From positions 168,635,886 to 168,699,885 of the forward strand of contig JBAIZL010000005.1 of assembly GCA_036971475.1 (NCBI GenBank): a DNA stretch of 64,000 nt, given 5' to 3'. This DNA is from Prosapia bicincta (Eukaryota > Arthropoda > Insecta > Hemiptera > Cercopidae). The position numbers were made by a program, and so were the translations under genes. The notes below the pieces were generated by a model. That model was given only the letters and a program-made list of their open reading frames with translations. It had not been told where the DNA came from and made no database searches. Shown in pieces: positions 32,736-45,030 of the stretch (within the stretch, counting starts at the first letter, position 1; every line of letters starts with the position of its first letter).

Positions 32736-34373
32736 AAGTGTAAAAGGTTCGAGCTTATGTTGGTTTCAAGGTAAACTTTGTTTGGAGTGTTTAAAGGTAA
32801 ATGTCACTAAAATTTAATTATGAATTTAAAAAGTTCATTTATAAAACTACATAGTACTCACGTGCAAATTATACAATGAAACAATATATAAATTGGTACA
32901 ATTAGGATTGCTTCTTTAGTAAAATTTGGTTATGTTTTTATATTATTAATAAGGATTTTAATGAGTTGTTCAGTGCAGAGTGAGAAACGCATTTAACTAT
33001 TCTGCTTCCACTGTAAACCAATTTAATCATCTCTTGTCCCCCGCTGTTAGCCTACTCGTATACTATCTGTGGTGATTAAGGGGAGTGCTACCAGTCTCAG
33101 TACGTTGGTTTATGGAAATGCTCTGTTTATTAGCTTGTGGTTAATTGGCAGGGTAATGAATTGTAAAAGTCAATCCTACAAGTGAGCAGTTTTGTCGTCA
33201 AGAATCTAGAAACGATCAAGCGCTCGTTAAATCCTGTTTAACGCTACGTGTGTTGGATTAGATTTATACCGCTACAGTTACAGAAAGAAATTGCGTTATA
33301 TTTAAAATAAAAGTTACAGGTTTGACGAAATTTCAATCGGGTTAGGAGAGGTGTCTAGTCACTACCCAGGTAAAGTAGAAATATCGATTTGTGTACGGTA
33401 ATAACCACTTATATTGGAAATATATATGAGAAGGTAGAATGAACACTAAAAATATTTTAAACTGTATTTGTAAAATTAAAAATTATGGGTTATCCTGCTT
33501 CTCTGATGGAATTCTGTTTTTAGTGTAAATGCTTATATATTGTTGTAGTGCCCTAAATGTGGAATATGCAAGTGAAAGGTAATAACCCGATATGGAACTG
33601 ACCGCAATGTTTGTAGGGTTGTGCATACGCGAAGCTAAAGCCATAAATTATAGACATTTATCTGTCAATGTGGTCATGTTTATTAACATAATGCTACAAC
33701 ATACTGCCCAATTGCGTCATTTATTGTGATTAATGTGTGTTCTTAGGGATTACAGTCAAAATCCTGTAATCCGATTTTTAATAGCTAGTTCAATATTATG
33801 TATTTGAGATTTAAAAATATTTACAAGAAATATTTACAACGAGATTTATTTTAAGAAAGAAATGCAGGTTAAATAACTTGATGAACAAGTTAGATATTGA
33901 ACTCATTTGACGACAAATTCACTAAAGGCTTGAAATCACATCACAGCCTCATTTCATATAACGTATAAATAAATGTTTATGGGAGAGATTAAATATTAAT
34001 AACAATAGGTATTCTTATTTATACATAAATGAAAGAAATGAGGCAAAAAAGAAACAAAAAGTAGCTACTTGACGTTTTATTATTTTGTGTTTAATCGTTT
34101 ATTATTGAAATATCTTTGAAAACGTTGAACATTTTTTAATGTAAGAAATTGATTTTAATTTAAATCCAATTTTAAGATTACAATAGACAAATACTTCACT
34201 TCTTGTTTTATAATAGCTGTAAGTTTGTGAAAAGGCCCCACTTATTTTTTGTTTTCTTTTTATAAATATTTATACCAAGGTTCACAATAAGATATCGTCA
34301 AATATCTGTCATTAAAAAATAATTTTCAAAGTAATAGAAATGAAAGTCGCTTGTAATAATCCTGATAGCACTA
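32731..34373. other. non-coding DNA, nothing recognised
   Basis: No open frame of note and no repeats apparent by eye. Confidence 0.4.
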
Positions 34374-34555
34374 AATAAACTATAATTAATAAATAACTCT
34401 GTGAATACTTAAGAACTTACATGCTGACGCGTTTCGAAACTAAGTCTCTACTCTTGAGTAGGGACTTACCTTCGTAAAAAAAACGATTGTTTCGAAACGC
34501 GTCAGCAAGTAAGCTCTCGAGTATTCACTTAGCTATGTATTAATTAATTATAGAT
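34374..34555. repeat. inverted repeat (about 62-bp arms)
   Basis: Left arm 34,374-34,440 and right arm 34,489-34,555 pair with scattered mismatches. Both contain 'gctgacgcgtttcgaaac' or its complement next to the loop. The 48-base spacer holds its own 10-bp hairpin (gtctctactc/gagtagggac). A stem-loop followed by GAAACGCGTC recalls the second half of PLE hammerhead termini, but no CTGANGA box is present. Probably a non-autonomous transposon end pair. Confidence 0.7.
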
Positions 34556-34899
34556 TAAAAATGAGTAATTAATGAAAATTATCGCTTTGATTTAAAGCTG
34601 AAAGCGAAGAGAATGTTTTAAATGTATGTTTTTTTGGCGAAAAATCAATATTGTTAAAATTGCCAACAATAATACTTATAAACTAAACTAAATTTAAAAC
34701 AATATCCCAAAATTAAAAACTGCTACCACTAACTAAAGGACTAAACACATAACGTATATCAGTTAATTTTATGGATGATAATTACTACCATTAAAAGTAA
34801 ATTGAACTATTTAAAAGTTAAAGTTACCGAAATATTAAATTTCATTAAATAAATGAATGATGCAGTGGCATCATTCTTCGAAGATTAAAAAGATAGTGA
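34556..34899. other. AT-rich non-coding DNA
   Basis: Nothing recognised. Confidence 0.4.
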
Positions 34900-36060
34900 A
34901 TCTCGGTCAACCCACCCACTAAAGCAGAATATGCTTGACTGTGATGTACTTCCAAAAAACTATCATAGTGGTGGATCTTCGTGTTGTATCAACCATCTAT
35001 GGGTTAATATGGAGTGGCCGATGCGAAGACGAGTAACCACCATAATTCGAACGAACTGAAGACCTCCATTGACAACGGAGGTCTTACAACGGCACGATAG
35101 AAATGGAGCATACAAGTTTTGTCACTAAGAACTCTCAACACATCCAATATTTTGTTGCATCGAATCCTCAAATCATGGATATGTGGGATTCATGAAAGTC
35201 TTTCATCAAACAAAAGACCCAAAAGTCTCACATTATCGGCGGTTGGGTAAAGGATTCCGCATACCAATGAAAATAAAGGATAGGTTCCTGGTGTTGCCTG
35301 CGCCAACTGAATGTACATTGGATCTTTGAAGCAAAACACTCGAAGTCGTAGATTTTGTTCATTCTTGCAATCTAATAATAACTATTTGAAAGAACCTTCC
35401 CGCTGTTGCCACACTTCGAGCAGCTACAAAATTCTTCTGCGAACAGGGAACAGTAGAACAGGGGCAGTACGTTTGAAGTGACACTGTTGATGGCAGACTA
35501 AGAACGCCACCCTACGGATTACCATTCTCTAGTTCGTAGCGATTAGAATATATGCCTCCAGACTTACACGGAAATAGCTGCTATTAAGATAGTTTTGGAT
35601 GAATGTAAGCATGTTCCCTCGTGTATTTCATAATTTTAAGCCGTTCAAAATTCTCCTTCTCCGTGCCATATCATACGCCTTCTAAAGGTCGAAGAAAACA
35701 GTGACGAGTATTTGGCATTCTGTATGGCTGACTCCAACAAAACTAATTGGTCGACTGATAACCGTCCTTGTCTGGAACCACACTGATCGTTTGTAGAAGT
35801 CCGTTTGTTTCTTGGTACCAGACAAGACACCATCTTCTCGAGTAGTTTGCATAAACAGCTTGTTGGAGATTTTGGTCTATAACTACTGGGATAAGTTTGT
35901 TATTCCCTTATTTTTAAAAAGAGGAATTACTGTCACTTCTAACCATGTATCGGGAAAACAATGCTCCACGGCTGTATATTCGAAGGAGAATTAATTTTGC
36001 CGACGATGGAGGATGTTTAATCATGGAGTATATAATATCATCCGGTCCTTGAAAAAAATC
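34900..36060 (-). pseudogene. LINE reverse transcriptase relic
   Basis: On the minus strand: 'FFQGPDDIIYSMIKHPPSSA' (about 36,055), a 'LCKLLEKMV' segment (about 35,855), 'NDQCGSRQGRLSVDQLVLLE' (about 35,770; the conserved QxGFRxGRS region of LINE RTs, with Phe changed to Ser), then after a frameshift 'FFDL-stop-KAYDMARRRRI' (35,690), which carries the motif A Asp. The FADD-type motif C is not readable. Further down, 'KTCMLHFYRAVVRPPLSMEV' style fragments match the C-terminal region. Inactive through many frame breaks. Confidence 0.78.
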
Positions 36061-36077
36061 CTTCGTTGATGAGAAAA

Positions 36078-36080
<3 letters not shown>

Positions 36081-36151
<71 letters not shown>
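36081..36151. repeat. (TA)n(GA)n microsatellite inside a LINE relic
   Basis: TA run followed by a GA run, splitting the EN-RT linker of the minus-strand LINE. Confidence 0.95.
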
Positions 36152-36692
36152 ACCCCTGCTATAGATGGCGCTGTTGTTCTTGAAAATGTGCTGATATACT
36201 AATATCATAATTTCCGTCTATTCTGCCTAAATATTCTAGGATTTTATAGTTTTCTAGGTTTTTACCGTTGTTTGGTTGTCTCTTGAATGTGTTTAAATCT
36301 CTTATTCGCAAACGAAGCATTTCACTGCACTCATCATTCCACCCGGTGGACGCCGCGGTCTGGATGAGGTTTTCGGAATAGATTTTTCAGCGCCATTAAA
36401 AATTGTTTTAGTAAATTTATTAACCATCTCATAAACAGGAGCTAGGTAATTCATATCCAGAGATACATCTTTGGAGAATATTTCCTAGAGATCTTTTTTT
36501 TAGGATCCAACGTGGATGTCGAACTCAACAAGGTTAAGAGTCACGCAAAGAGATCGGGATGTGATCGCTACTACAAGTATGCAGATCAGGTAAAACTGAC
36601 TATGCCAATCTTGTAGACAAAGCAGGGCTGGAAAAAATCATTAGCTGTCCATTAGCCAGTAGACGCTACTAAATATATCGGAGAACCGTTAT

Positions 36693-37180
36693 TTATAAAT
36701 CCAGTTCCAAACTGACACTCTCAACCAGATGTCCTCGTGAGTTACATACTGGCGAATCCCATGAAACGTGGTGGGCGTTGAAATTGCCCACCAATAAAAA
36801 CGGAGTTGGTAACTGACTTGTAAGATCTACTAGTTTTATCTGTTGCATATTGTCACTTGATGAGAAGTAGACGCAACAGAGTATAAGCCTGTACGGAACA
36901 GCTGTTTGAACGACTACTGCTTGTAAGGGAGTTATTAAGCTTAGAGAAACAGCATCGACACAGTCGCGGGTTAGAATGGCCACGCTACCTTTAGCTCGAT
37001 TTTCTGTAACGAAGTCCGATCTAAAAACTGAATACTCTCTTAGATTTAAATTGTAGATTCACAGAGATGTGTCTCTTGAATGCAGATGATCATTGAAGAC
37101 ACATTGCTCACAAATAATTTAAAATACTCTATGTGGTTTCTAAAGTAGTTTATGTTCCACTGGTCTTACTTTTTGCACCA
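36693..37180 (-). pseudogene. LINE endonuclease domain relic
   Basis: The open part (36,983-36,693) reads 'VAILTRDCVDAVSLSL', 'LQAVVVQTAVPYRL', 'LCCVYFSSSD', 'PFLLVGNFNAHHVSWDSP' and 'CNSRGHLVE'. The GDFNAHH motif has D changed to N, removing a metal-binding residue. Upstream in other frames are 'SSMIICIQETHLCES' (about 37,100; ETH carries the catalytic Glu) and 'YSVFRSDFVTENRAKG'. The spacing fits the AP-like endonuclease of jockey/I-type LINEs, which nicks target DNA for priming. Confidence 0.85.
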
Positions 37181-37279
37181 AGTTTTCCAGTTGAGGTACT
37201 CGGGACAGGAAGAGAATAAACTCTTTTGCTATTTAGGATGACACTAGTAGTACAAACAGGTTACGTTGGCATTTCCTGT

Positions 37280-37740
37280 CCCTATTCAGGTTTCACTATG
37301 CGTACAACGGATTTGGCTTCTAGCTCTGTTTTAATCTCATCCAGTTCAACGTGCAATAGATCCTTACAAGTGATCATTCCTTTCGAAGAGTTCAAGGTTT
37401 TGTGAGGGGCCACAGAAACCTTGGTGTGATGGAAAAGAAGGCCGTCTCTAGTAAAGAAACGATTGCTTTCTAAAAGCATTGTTCTATTGATTAACTTCAT
37501 TATGGAAGACAAAGTACTTAGTTACACATCTAGTTACTGCCTCGTTAATCAGAAAAGATGGATCGATCCTTTCCAACCTCTACACGTGACACTACGAAGA
37601 ATGTCGATGGTAGTTCAGCTGAGGTTACTATAACGATTTTCTGCAAAACATTTTCTTCAGTAGGCGCTTTTCTGCGAAACCGACCGACTCGACGTCTCTT
37701 TCCTGGTTTTAACAGGTTTAAAAAAACGGGTACACACATG
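37280..37740 (-). pseudogene. LINE ORF1 (gag-like) relic
   Basis: Two adjoining minus frames. The first (37,739-37,545) has a basic KRRRVGRFRRK stretch then 'STFFVVSRVEVGKDRS'. The second (37,512-37,282) has 'NEVNRTMLLESNR' (partly out of frame), 'VSVAPHKTLNSSKGMITCKD' and 'LDEIKTELEAKSVV'. The latter resembles the RNA-recognition-type domains of LINE ORF1 ('HKTLNSSKG'). It precedes the endonuclease in the same orientation. A nucleic-acid-binding role is inferred from the family. Confidence 0.65.
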
Positions 37741-38000
37741 AATCACTTTCAATCATTCCTAACCCCCAGCACTCTAGGGCCCATAGTATCCTTCTTAGCT
37801 CGACTGGATGGACATCAGCCGAGAGCTCGTAATACTGCGTACACGCTCCGATACCTATGCACCGCTGACACTTCCTGCCCAAGAACAGAAGTAGTTGGCA
37901 GACCAGCACTCTCAACGCGCAACGGTTCTGACCCGTCAAAATCCCTAAGAGATGTTCTTAGTATAAAATCTAATACTAATAGTGTGTGTATGTGTGTGTT

Positions 38001-39564
38001 CGTGGTATTGTCAGTGGTGTAATATTAGAGTAGCGTACCGTCAGGGTCGCCGAACCCCTCTTTGTTCGCAGCCCCTACGGGTATTATTAAAGTAAGTTTT
38101 TAACGTTTTAAGCAATTATCAGGTTAATTGTATGAATTTAATATTCTTGAGAAAGCAAGACTTCATAAATAAATTCAATATCCAGTAGATTTAAAGTTGT
38201 GTTAAAACAAAGCTTTTGGCTATAAATGGTTATTTTAGAAAAAAACAAAATGCTATTTTCAGTTTTACATAAAATCCATCTTCATAGAAAATCTATTTAT
38301 TACTTTTAGTCTTGTAAGAGACATGGTTCAGTTTTGTAAAAAACCGGTCTCAGATGAGCTCATTGGTAGTAAATCCAGGCAAACCAAAGAAAGCAGAGGG
38401 AACACTAAATCTCAAAAAAAAACAATTCCTAAATTGTATGAGTAAAGTAAAAGCTTTTGCGTATAAATACGGCAATAATTGTATTTTGTGAGTAAACACA
38501 AATAACAAGTGATGAATAAACATTATCACTTTTTATGAGCAAAGAAGACTAAGGTGTTGGAAGTGCCACAAAATGTTTTGTGAGTAAACACGACTATTCG
38601 TTTGTGAAAAAAACAACACTTAGCATTTTGTAAATAAACATGTCAAAGTTATGCTTTATACCTACAAAACATAAACAAAAGATTTAACACTACACAATAC
38701 ATACAAATTTTGTTAAATTTAAATTGATTAATTTTTATGTTACATTGGAATAGGTTTAAATTTCTAATTTATTAAGTTATTAAGTTATCTAAAATCATAA
38801 AATATATTTAAAGTTTTAAATATTTTAACGTAATTGTCCGGTTTTTAGTTTTAATTTTAAAATGGATTAAGTATTAATATATAAATTAGTGACAGTTTGG
38901 AAATATTGATTGATAACGATTAGAGAAGACATTAAAATTTAGATATAAATCCAATACGAGGAGTTCACTTAGAGTATTAATAAAAGAGAATGGGTGCGTG
39001 GACTTAACATGCCTTGGCTTTGCTTTAATTTCTAGAGGTGTTTTTTTTATCTAAATGCTATGAATTTAAGTCTCATTTTTGTAGTATTAAGTTATTAAAA
39101 TTCAAGGGTTTTCACAAGACAAACATACAATTAAATTGGATTCTTAGCAAATAATATTTACATATAATTATATACTTTACTTTATATAATTATACACGTC
39201 AAAAGATTTTAATAATACAAGACATTTAATATTTGAAATACAACTTTGAAGAAATCTTGTAGAACACCAAATTTTAATTTTAAGCGTCTCTGATTTTTAA
39301 TATAATCTAAAACGTATTAAAGCTGAGAGGCGGAAGGAACATAAAAACCAGAGAGTTGCTCGTAAAAACGTTGAAGAATTTTAAAACTATTTTCTACACT
39401 TCATAAATTCAGGGCATAAATTTCCCAACAGTAATATACATCTACATAAAACGCTTTAATCACTTACGTTAGGATGTGATCCACAACGAAGTGCTCAAAT
39501 CAAGCCGTATCAGTTTAATTTAAAAAAAGTAATCAAGAAATTGTCATCAAACTGAATCCTGTAT
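38001..39564. other. non-coding DNA; LINE 5' end and AT-rich sequence
   Basis: 38,001-38,090 ('cagggtcgccgaacccctc') is GC-rich and may be the LINE leader. The rest is AT-rich with nothing recognised. Confidence 0.4.
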
Positions 39565-40165
39565 CAACACTCAGAGAACTCGACATCGAAACTTCGATAT
39601 AGAAAACTAGATTTATAGAAATTCATATAGAAACCTCGATATAGAAAGTCCGATATAGAAACCTCGACACTGAGAACTCGATATACAGATTCCAAGTAGA
39701 GAATTGGATATAGAAACCTCTAACAGTGGATACACACAACTGTATAGATAACTCGATGTAGAGATATAGATATAAAGAACTCAATACAGAAAATCCGATG
39801 TAAAGAACTCGATATAGAAACATCGATAGGAATAACACTATAATATAGAGAACTCGATACAGAAAACTAGACATAACAAACTCGATACAGAAAATCCGAT
39901 TTAAAGAACTCGATATAGAAACCCCGATAGGAATAACACTATAATATAGAGAATTAGATACAGAAAACTAGACATAACACACTCAATACAGAAAATCCGA
40001 TGTAAAGAACTCGATGTAGAAACCTCGATACATAGGACTCGATATGGATATCAGTATATAGAGAACTAGATTTAATGTACTCAATATAGAGAATAGATAT
40101 AAAGAACTCGATATAGAAACTACGATACAGAGAATTCTATATAGACTACATTATATAGAGAACTC
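39565..40165. repeat. degenerate 18-20 bp tandem array
   Basis: Repeated 'agaactcgatatagaaacct' with variants ('gaaaatccgatgtaaag', 'gaaaactagacataa'). A longer unit of about 115 bp ('gataggaataacactataat' to 'aactcgatatagaaac') occurs at about 39,826 and 39,928. The minus frame at 39,623-39,874 translates this array. Confidence 0.9.
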
Positions 40166-40930
40166 TTAAGGGTACAATCATGTTCATTAGAATCGCGATT
40201 CATTCTTTTATCTTAAATCTTCGAACTCTTTAAAAATTTTAATTATTGGTTGTTTCTGAAACAAATCCATGTCCTTACTGTGTGAAATCTTTTCCCTATC
40301 GAATATGAGAGAACTCATGATACTTTCCTTATTATAGTTGTAAGCAGATTAGCCTGCATGACCGTTACCACCTACAAAGGGTAGAAAAGTATTGGGAATA
40401 AAGGCATGGTTATCGTAAGGACATTAAACCTTCTGTTACAGGACGTACTTACTCTTCTATCACTTAAAAGTTTGTTCATACATTTTAAAAGAAAAGGATT
40501 GTATTTACTTTAACAATTATTTTGAAATTAGATTATACAATGCATTGATTAGTTACACTTATGTATCTAATATATGGAAGCTGGACTCGAGTGTGCTCGT
40601 CTATGCAAACAGGACGCTGTTCATGATTTTGCTTTGCACTTCTAAGATGAATCTGAAGTCTAGTAAGTAATAATATAAGCATAGATTAAGTAGCAAAAAT
40701 ACAGATTAAATCAGAAAAATATAGTATACAGAGAAGTTGATTCACCAAAGGTTTAAAATCAGGCTAGAATGGCTAAATTTGACAACAGTGTAATGAAGTG
40801 TAGCTGTGAAACTGAACACCTATTGTAAATAATTTATTTATGTTTTCATAGTTTTTCTCAAAGAACTAAACAAATTATTTCTTGAAATTATTAAAACAAG
40901 TTTATTAAATGCGACAGTAATGGTTTGTTC
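40166..40930. other. non-coding DNA
   Basis: Nothing recognised before the LINE endonuclease relic. Confidence 0.4.
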
Positions 40931-40949
40931 TGTTTCCTGCAAGCGATTG

Positions 40950-41600
40950 TTGGGCTAAAACTTGGTGTCCGCTGGAGTACTGGTGGATCCAGCGAATGAC
41001 AAAAAAGTTGATCCGGAAGGTACCTGCATCAGGCTAGAATAATCAAGATGTTCTTCTATGGTTTGGCCAGTGCGGTTGCGGATTGTGTATCCCAATGGGT
41101 GGAGTGAACATTGAAGTCTCCTATAACGCTGCTATTTTTGTGGTTACATAAGTTAGTGATTCGGTCTAGGTTTTGTATATTGTTCGGCGGATTATAGAGA
41201 CCAATTATCTTAAAGTGCGTTCCGTTCGCCCAAGCTTCTATGAGCACAGCCTCCAGTTTATCTCTTTCGGTCATTTTGTGTAGATTGGTCACTTTGCTAG
41301 CAAGCCTGTCGTTCACTCCGACAATCATTCCAGACGCTACTTGTCTTGATGTTTTAAGTATGTGGATAGAATAGTTTGTCACATTGTAAGAGCTTTGTGC
41401 TTCAGTTGAAGCTCCGGCTCCGACAATAATAAATATGTCTGCTTCAGTGTCATTAATAATAGTTTTTAGTTCGGTGAACTGTGATGTGTTCAGGCCTCCA
41501 GCGTTCCAGAAAAGGATACGAAGGGCGTCGTTGAAACCCTTAAAAGGGCTGTTGGCGATACTTTCAGTCATACCGATGTGGCTCGAGAAGATGTTTAGTC
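40950..41600 (-). pseudogene. LINE endonuclease domain relic (second LINE family)
   Basis: A 171-codon minus frame (41,571-41,056) starts 'DALRILFWNAGGLNTSQFTE', the N-terminus of an AP-type endonuclease with its Asn. It continues 'ADIFIIVGAGAST' (the usual catalytic Glu of E-x-G is replaced by Gly), 'RQVASGMIVGV', 'KIIGLYNPPNN' and 'SSVIGDFNVHSTHWDTQS'. After a frameshift near 41,065 it goes on as 'GQTIEEHLDYSSLMQVPSGS' and 'TFLSFAGSTSTPA' to about 40,950. The reverse transcriptase is absent downstream, so the copy is cut at its 3' side. A different LINE family from the one at 35-38 kb. Confidence 0.85.
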
Positions 41601-41909
41601 TTAGGCGATCGCTGTAGCAGAGTTAGCGTTACCCAGGGTGCATCACGAAGAGTCCTGCTACTTTAAACCCCAAAAAATAATAAGATAAGAAATAATATGT
41701 AAAATCTTAGGAAAATTCGTCAAGGGAATTCCAAACATAAATTACTGAATGTATTTGTCTGAGAAATTGATATATTTACCGTATTCTCTGAAAAGCGTGT
41801 CAATTATTTGATCAAGCATATGATTAAAAGGATATAAACATTTTGCCAACATAATGAATGGCATGAAACGAAATTTTATTATAATGTAAATAGAAATTAA
41901 AGATCGTAC

Positions 41910-42775
41910 TTCTACAATGAAAAAAAATTAAAAAATTAAAAGAAAACAGAACTGATTTAAAAAAAGAACCCGAATATAGTAAATCTAAAAAGTAAAAAAT
42001 AATTTTCCAATAACGAAAACACAATTTTTTATAAGCTTATTGCCCACAAAATTTTAAAGTCGGCGTCACAATCATGTTTTATATTTTCTAGTCCGTCAAA
42101 TCTATTCCAAACATTTCCTAAACAATCAACTTTTTGATTGCTTCATTTCCCATGAATAATTATATCAAACCATAGAATCTACTCACGAAACAAAAATTTA
42201 ATGCGTTCGATATTATGATAATATGCGGACGATAATTGATCTTTGTTTTTGGCAAATATCATAGAATATCAGATTTTGCCCAATAAAAAATATGGGATTG
42301 CATATTTTTAGTTCAAATATACAAATTGCGGACAATTCAACCTTCTTTGAAAGATTTACACGGAATGTGGTTACTGTAGATGGTTATAAATACTGTATAA
42401 GAGATATAATCTCCTTAATTCATTTGTATCATAAATTTAACAAATTTTGTATACTGTATCTATAAAATAAGTGTATGGAAGATATAATTGAATAGCCTCT
42501 GGGTATATCATAATGTGTTATTTTACATGCTAAGGAGCTCCAACGTTAGTTAAAATCCATTTATTTGTCATGTTCAGTATGTTAAACAAGAGTCCAAGGA
42601 TGATATTCGGCAACAACCTTTATGGATAAAATTTTATGGGTAATAAGCTTATAAAAAAATATGTTTTCGTTATTGAAAAATAATTTTTTACTTTTTAGTA
42701 ACTAAACCTTATATTTTGGGGTCCTTTTTTTTTTGAAGTAGGTTCTGTTTTTTTTAAAAACATTTTTCATTTTAG
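41910..42775. mobile_element. AT-rich element with ~150-bp inverted repeats
   Basis: Left arm about 41,910-42,056 and right arm about 42,626-42,775 are reverse complements with mismatches and small indels. The best block is 'tctaaaaagtaaaaaataat' then 'caataacgaaaaca' and 'ataagcttattgccca'. The outer block 'aaaacagaac' and T/A-rich runs also pair. The ~570-bp middle has no ORF. It is a MITE-like or foldback DNA transposon of unknown family. Confidence 0.75.
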
Positions 42776-43289
42776 TCTCATATCCAGATGCGTTATTTTT
42801 CACTTTTTAATTACGTATTACTTGCTAAAAAAATAGTTGCCAACACAGTCCAAATATTCTATTTCACAAACAATATTTTTTATCCAAAGTTTATTAGCGT
42901 TATAGTTTTCAGCTTGATTGTATTTTACGGTAAAAAATTCTAAAAACAACCTTTATGATTTCCAAGCAGAAATTTTGAAACCAATTTATAATAAGGTCCT
43001 AAAATGTTACAACGAAAATATTCACAATTATCTAATCTGTATCCCCCCTAGGGACACACGAGAAATCCCAATTCTAATCCAATCCGTTGTATTATAGTAG
43101 AATTTGCTGATTTCTCATCGCTTGACGTCAATTTATTTTGAACGAATCAAATCTCCCGAGAGATTAAAACGATCTTTCTTATTGCTCATAGAGTTTAAAT
43201 CTTTATTGTTATGTAAGAAGTAACTTGAGTATATCTTCGTTCGTCAAAGATTGGCGTACCGTTTGAAATCGCTGTGTAAGCAGATAAAC

Positions 43290-43327
<38 letters not shown>

Positions 43328-45030
43328 TATAAATACAAATCGGTAGTCGTTATTGGCAAAAGCTTAGCTCTTCCTATTTATATAAACGTTAGGGATTTAA
43401 ATACGATAAATATTATCAATATAAAGACCTAGTTATATATATTATGAAGGACTTTCTAAGTGAATACGGTTTCCCTGGGGTAGATCTACAAATATGTCAG
43501 ATGTTCGCATGTGGGGTACAATGCATCAGGCTCACGGAAGAGAAAGCAAGTGTTAAAACTACAAATGTGCCAGGTATATTATTAGACTAGATCATGTTCA
43601 AAATGAAAATGTCACACAAACTATATATACGATATAGAAAGTTTTGTATTAGAAACAGAAATAATAGAATATGACACATAACTACTATAATTTAGGATAG
43701 CAAGATAATAAGAGAATAAAACCAAGAAAAAGGATTATTTCTGCACTATCTAAGCGAAATAACTGTGACTATTAACCCCCACAAAGGATATGAAAGAATT
43801 TTGGCAGGAGGAAAACATCCCTAGTATAAGATGTAGGGGGGGATAATGTATCACTTTTGCTGCGTACTATGAAGAGATGTCTACCTTCCTTGTAAGTAGA
43901 AAGATAAGGAAGTGTAAAGGCCATTTGGCAGGATTAAGAGAAGATCATAATAAGCCTCTAGTACCAGAAACAAAGGTAAATTATGGCATTGCATATGCGG
44001 CATAGATTGTCTGAAGTAAACCTCCTCTCATCGGAGGTGAAGGAAGAACAGCAAGAAGCAGAGAAGCCAAACATAAAAGAAACCTTTACTTTTTTTACAT
44101 TACCCCTACTAATAACTTTGCGCGTTGAGAGAAACATTGCGGGTTCTACAAACCGTACATGCAATAATTTATTACAAACCTCACACCTTAAGTAATTGCC
44201 AATAATTATATTCTATATCTACCACATAATTATACCACTTCACAAGGCACGGAGCGGCAAAGTTTAGCGTAAGTTAGAGTTTGGAAATTACATTGAGACG
44301 TGATGGCTTTGTACATAGCAAGCAAATCATGCTCTACTTGTGATAAACATTCAGTAACTTATCTGGCCAAGTTATATTTATCAGGTGATTAATTCCTCTC
44401 ATTGAATCTTAATAAGTTTCTGTTATAATATATTATACAACATTTTAAACATGTTCATAGAATTTCACTGCATTAAATTAATTAAAAATCAGATGTGTTT
44501 AACGGTGAATATTCCATGCTTTATCGCCATATTGCCAGCTTGATAGTATTGAACTAAAATTTTAGTAATTATTTGAAATCCGGGTTAAAAAAAAGTACTT
44601 GGCGATGCAGAAAGCTATAAAACTATGTTTTTTTAGATGTGATGCACCAAAAAGTTTCACAATTTTCATAAAATAAAATTTAACACTTGGATGCAGAAAA
44701 TATGTGAAATCACAAAGCTCTCTTCTTTTTTACCGTTATAAAGTTGCACAGTGGAGATAATGCATGTTTAAAAAAAAAAAAAAATATTATTATAAGGTAA
44801 CACCGCACTAACCACCAAACCTGCAATATTCTTACCTAAACTTTTTAGAACAATAAGGTATTCGTATATTGTTTTATTTGTCTTCTGCTGTGAATTATAA
44901 AATATTTAGGTTAGGTTAGGAAAATATTCCACTCTTTGTTGGCGTGCAATGCTGTTTGTAATATCCCCGTAAATATCTCTCCATTATAATTTGTAATATC
45001 TCAATTGTGTAACTTTATATCAGTAAAAAG
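42776..45030. other. non-coding DNA with a short (TA)n
   Basis: (TA)n at about 43,292-43,325. Short frames near 43,958-44,195 have no family match. Nothing else is recognised. Confidence 0.4.

Larger units (their letters stand above)
34900..38000 (-). mobile_element. jockey-type LINE relic (near full-length order)
   Basis: Minus-strand order matches a jockey-superfamily LINE: ORF1 (about 37,740-37,280), endonuclease (about 37,180-36,690), EN-RT linker (about 36,400-36,170), RT N-terminal half (about 36,060-35,640) and a C-terminal region (about 35,390-34,900). Every part is broken by stops or frameshifts. A (TA)n(GA)n tract (36,081-36,151) interrupts the linker. No poly-A or target duplication was identified. 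The sequence is more GC-rich than its surroundings. Confidence 0.8.

Noticed and set aside
37558..38022. 154-codon plus-strand frame
   Set aside because: Overlaps the minus-strand LINE ORF1 region and has no family resemblance.
44909..44920. TTAGG-like telomeric motif
   Set aside because: Only two imperfect units; not a telomere array.
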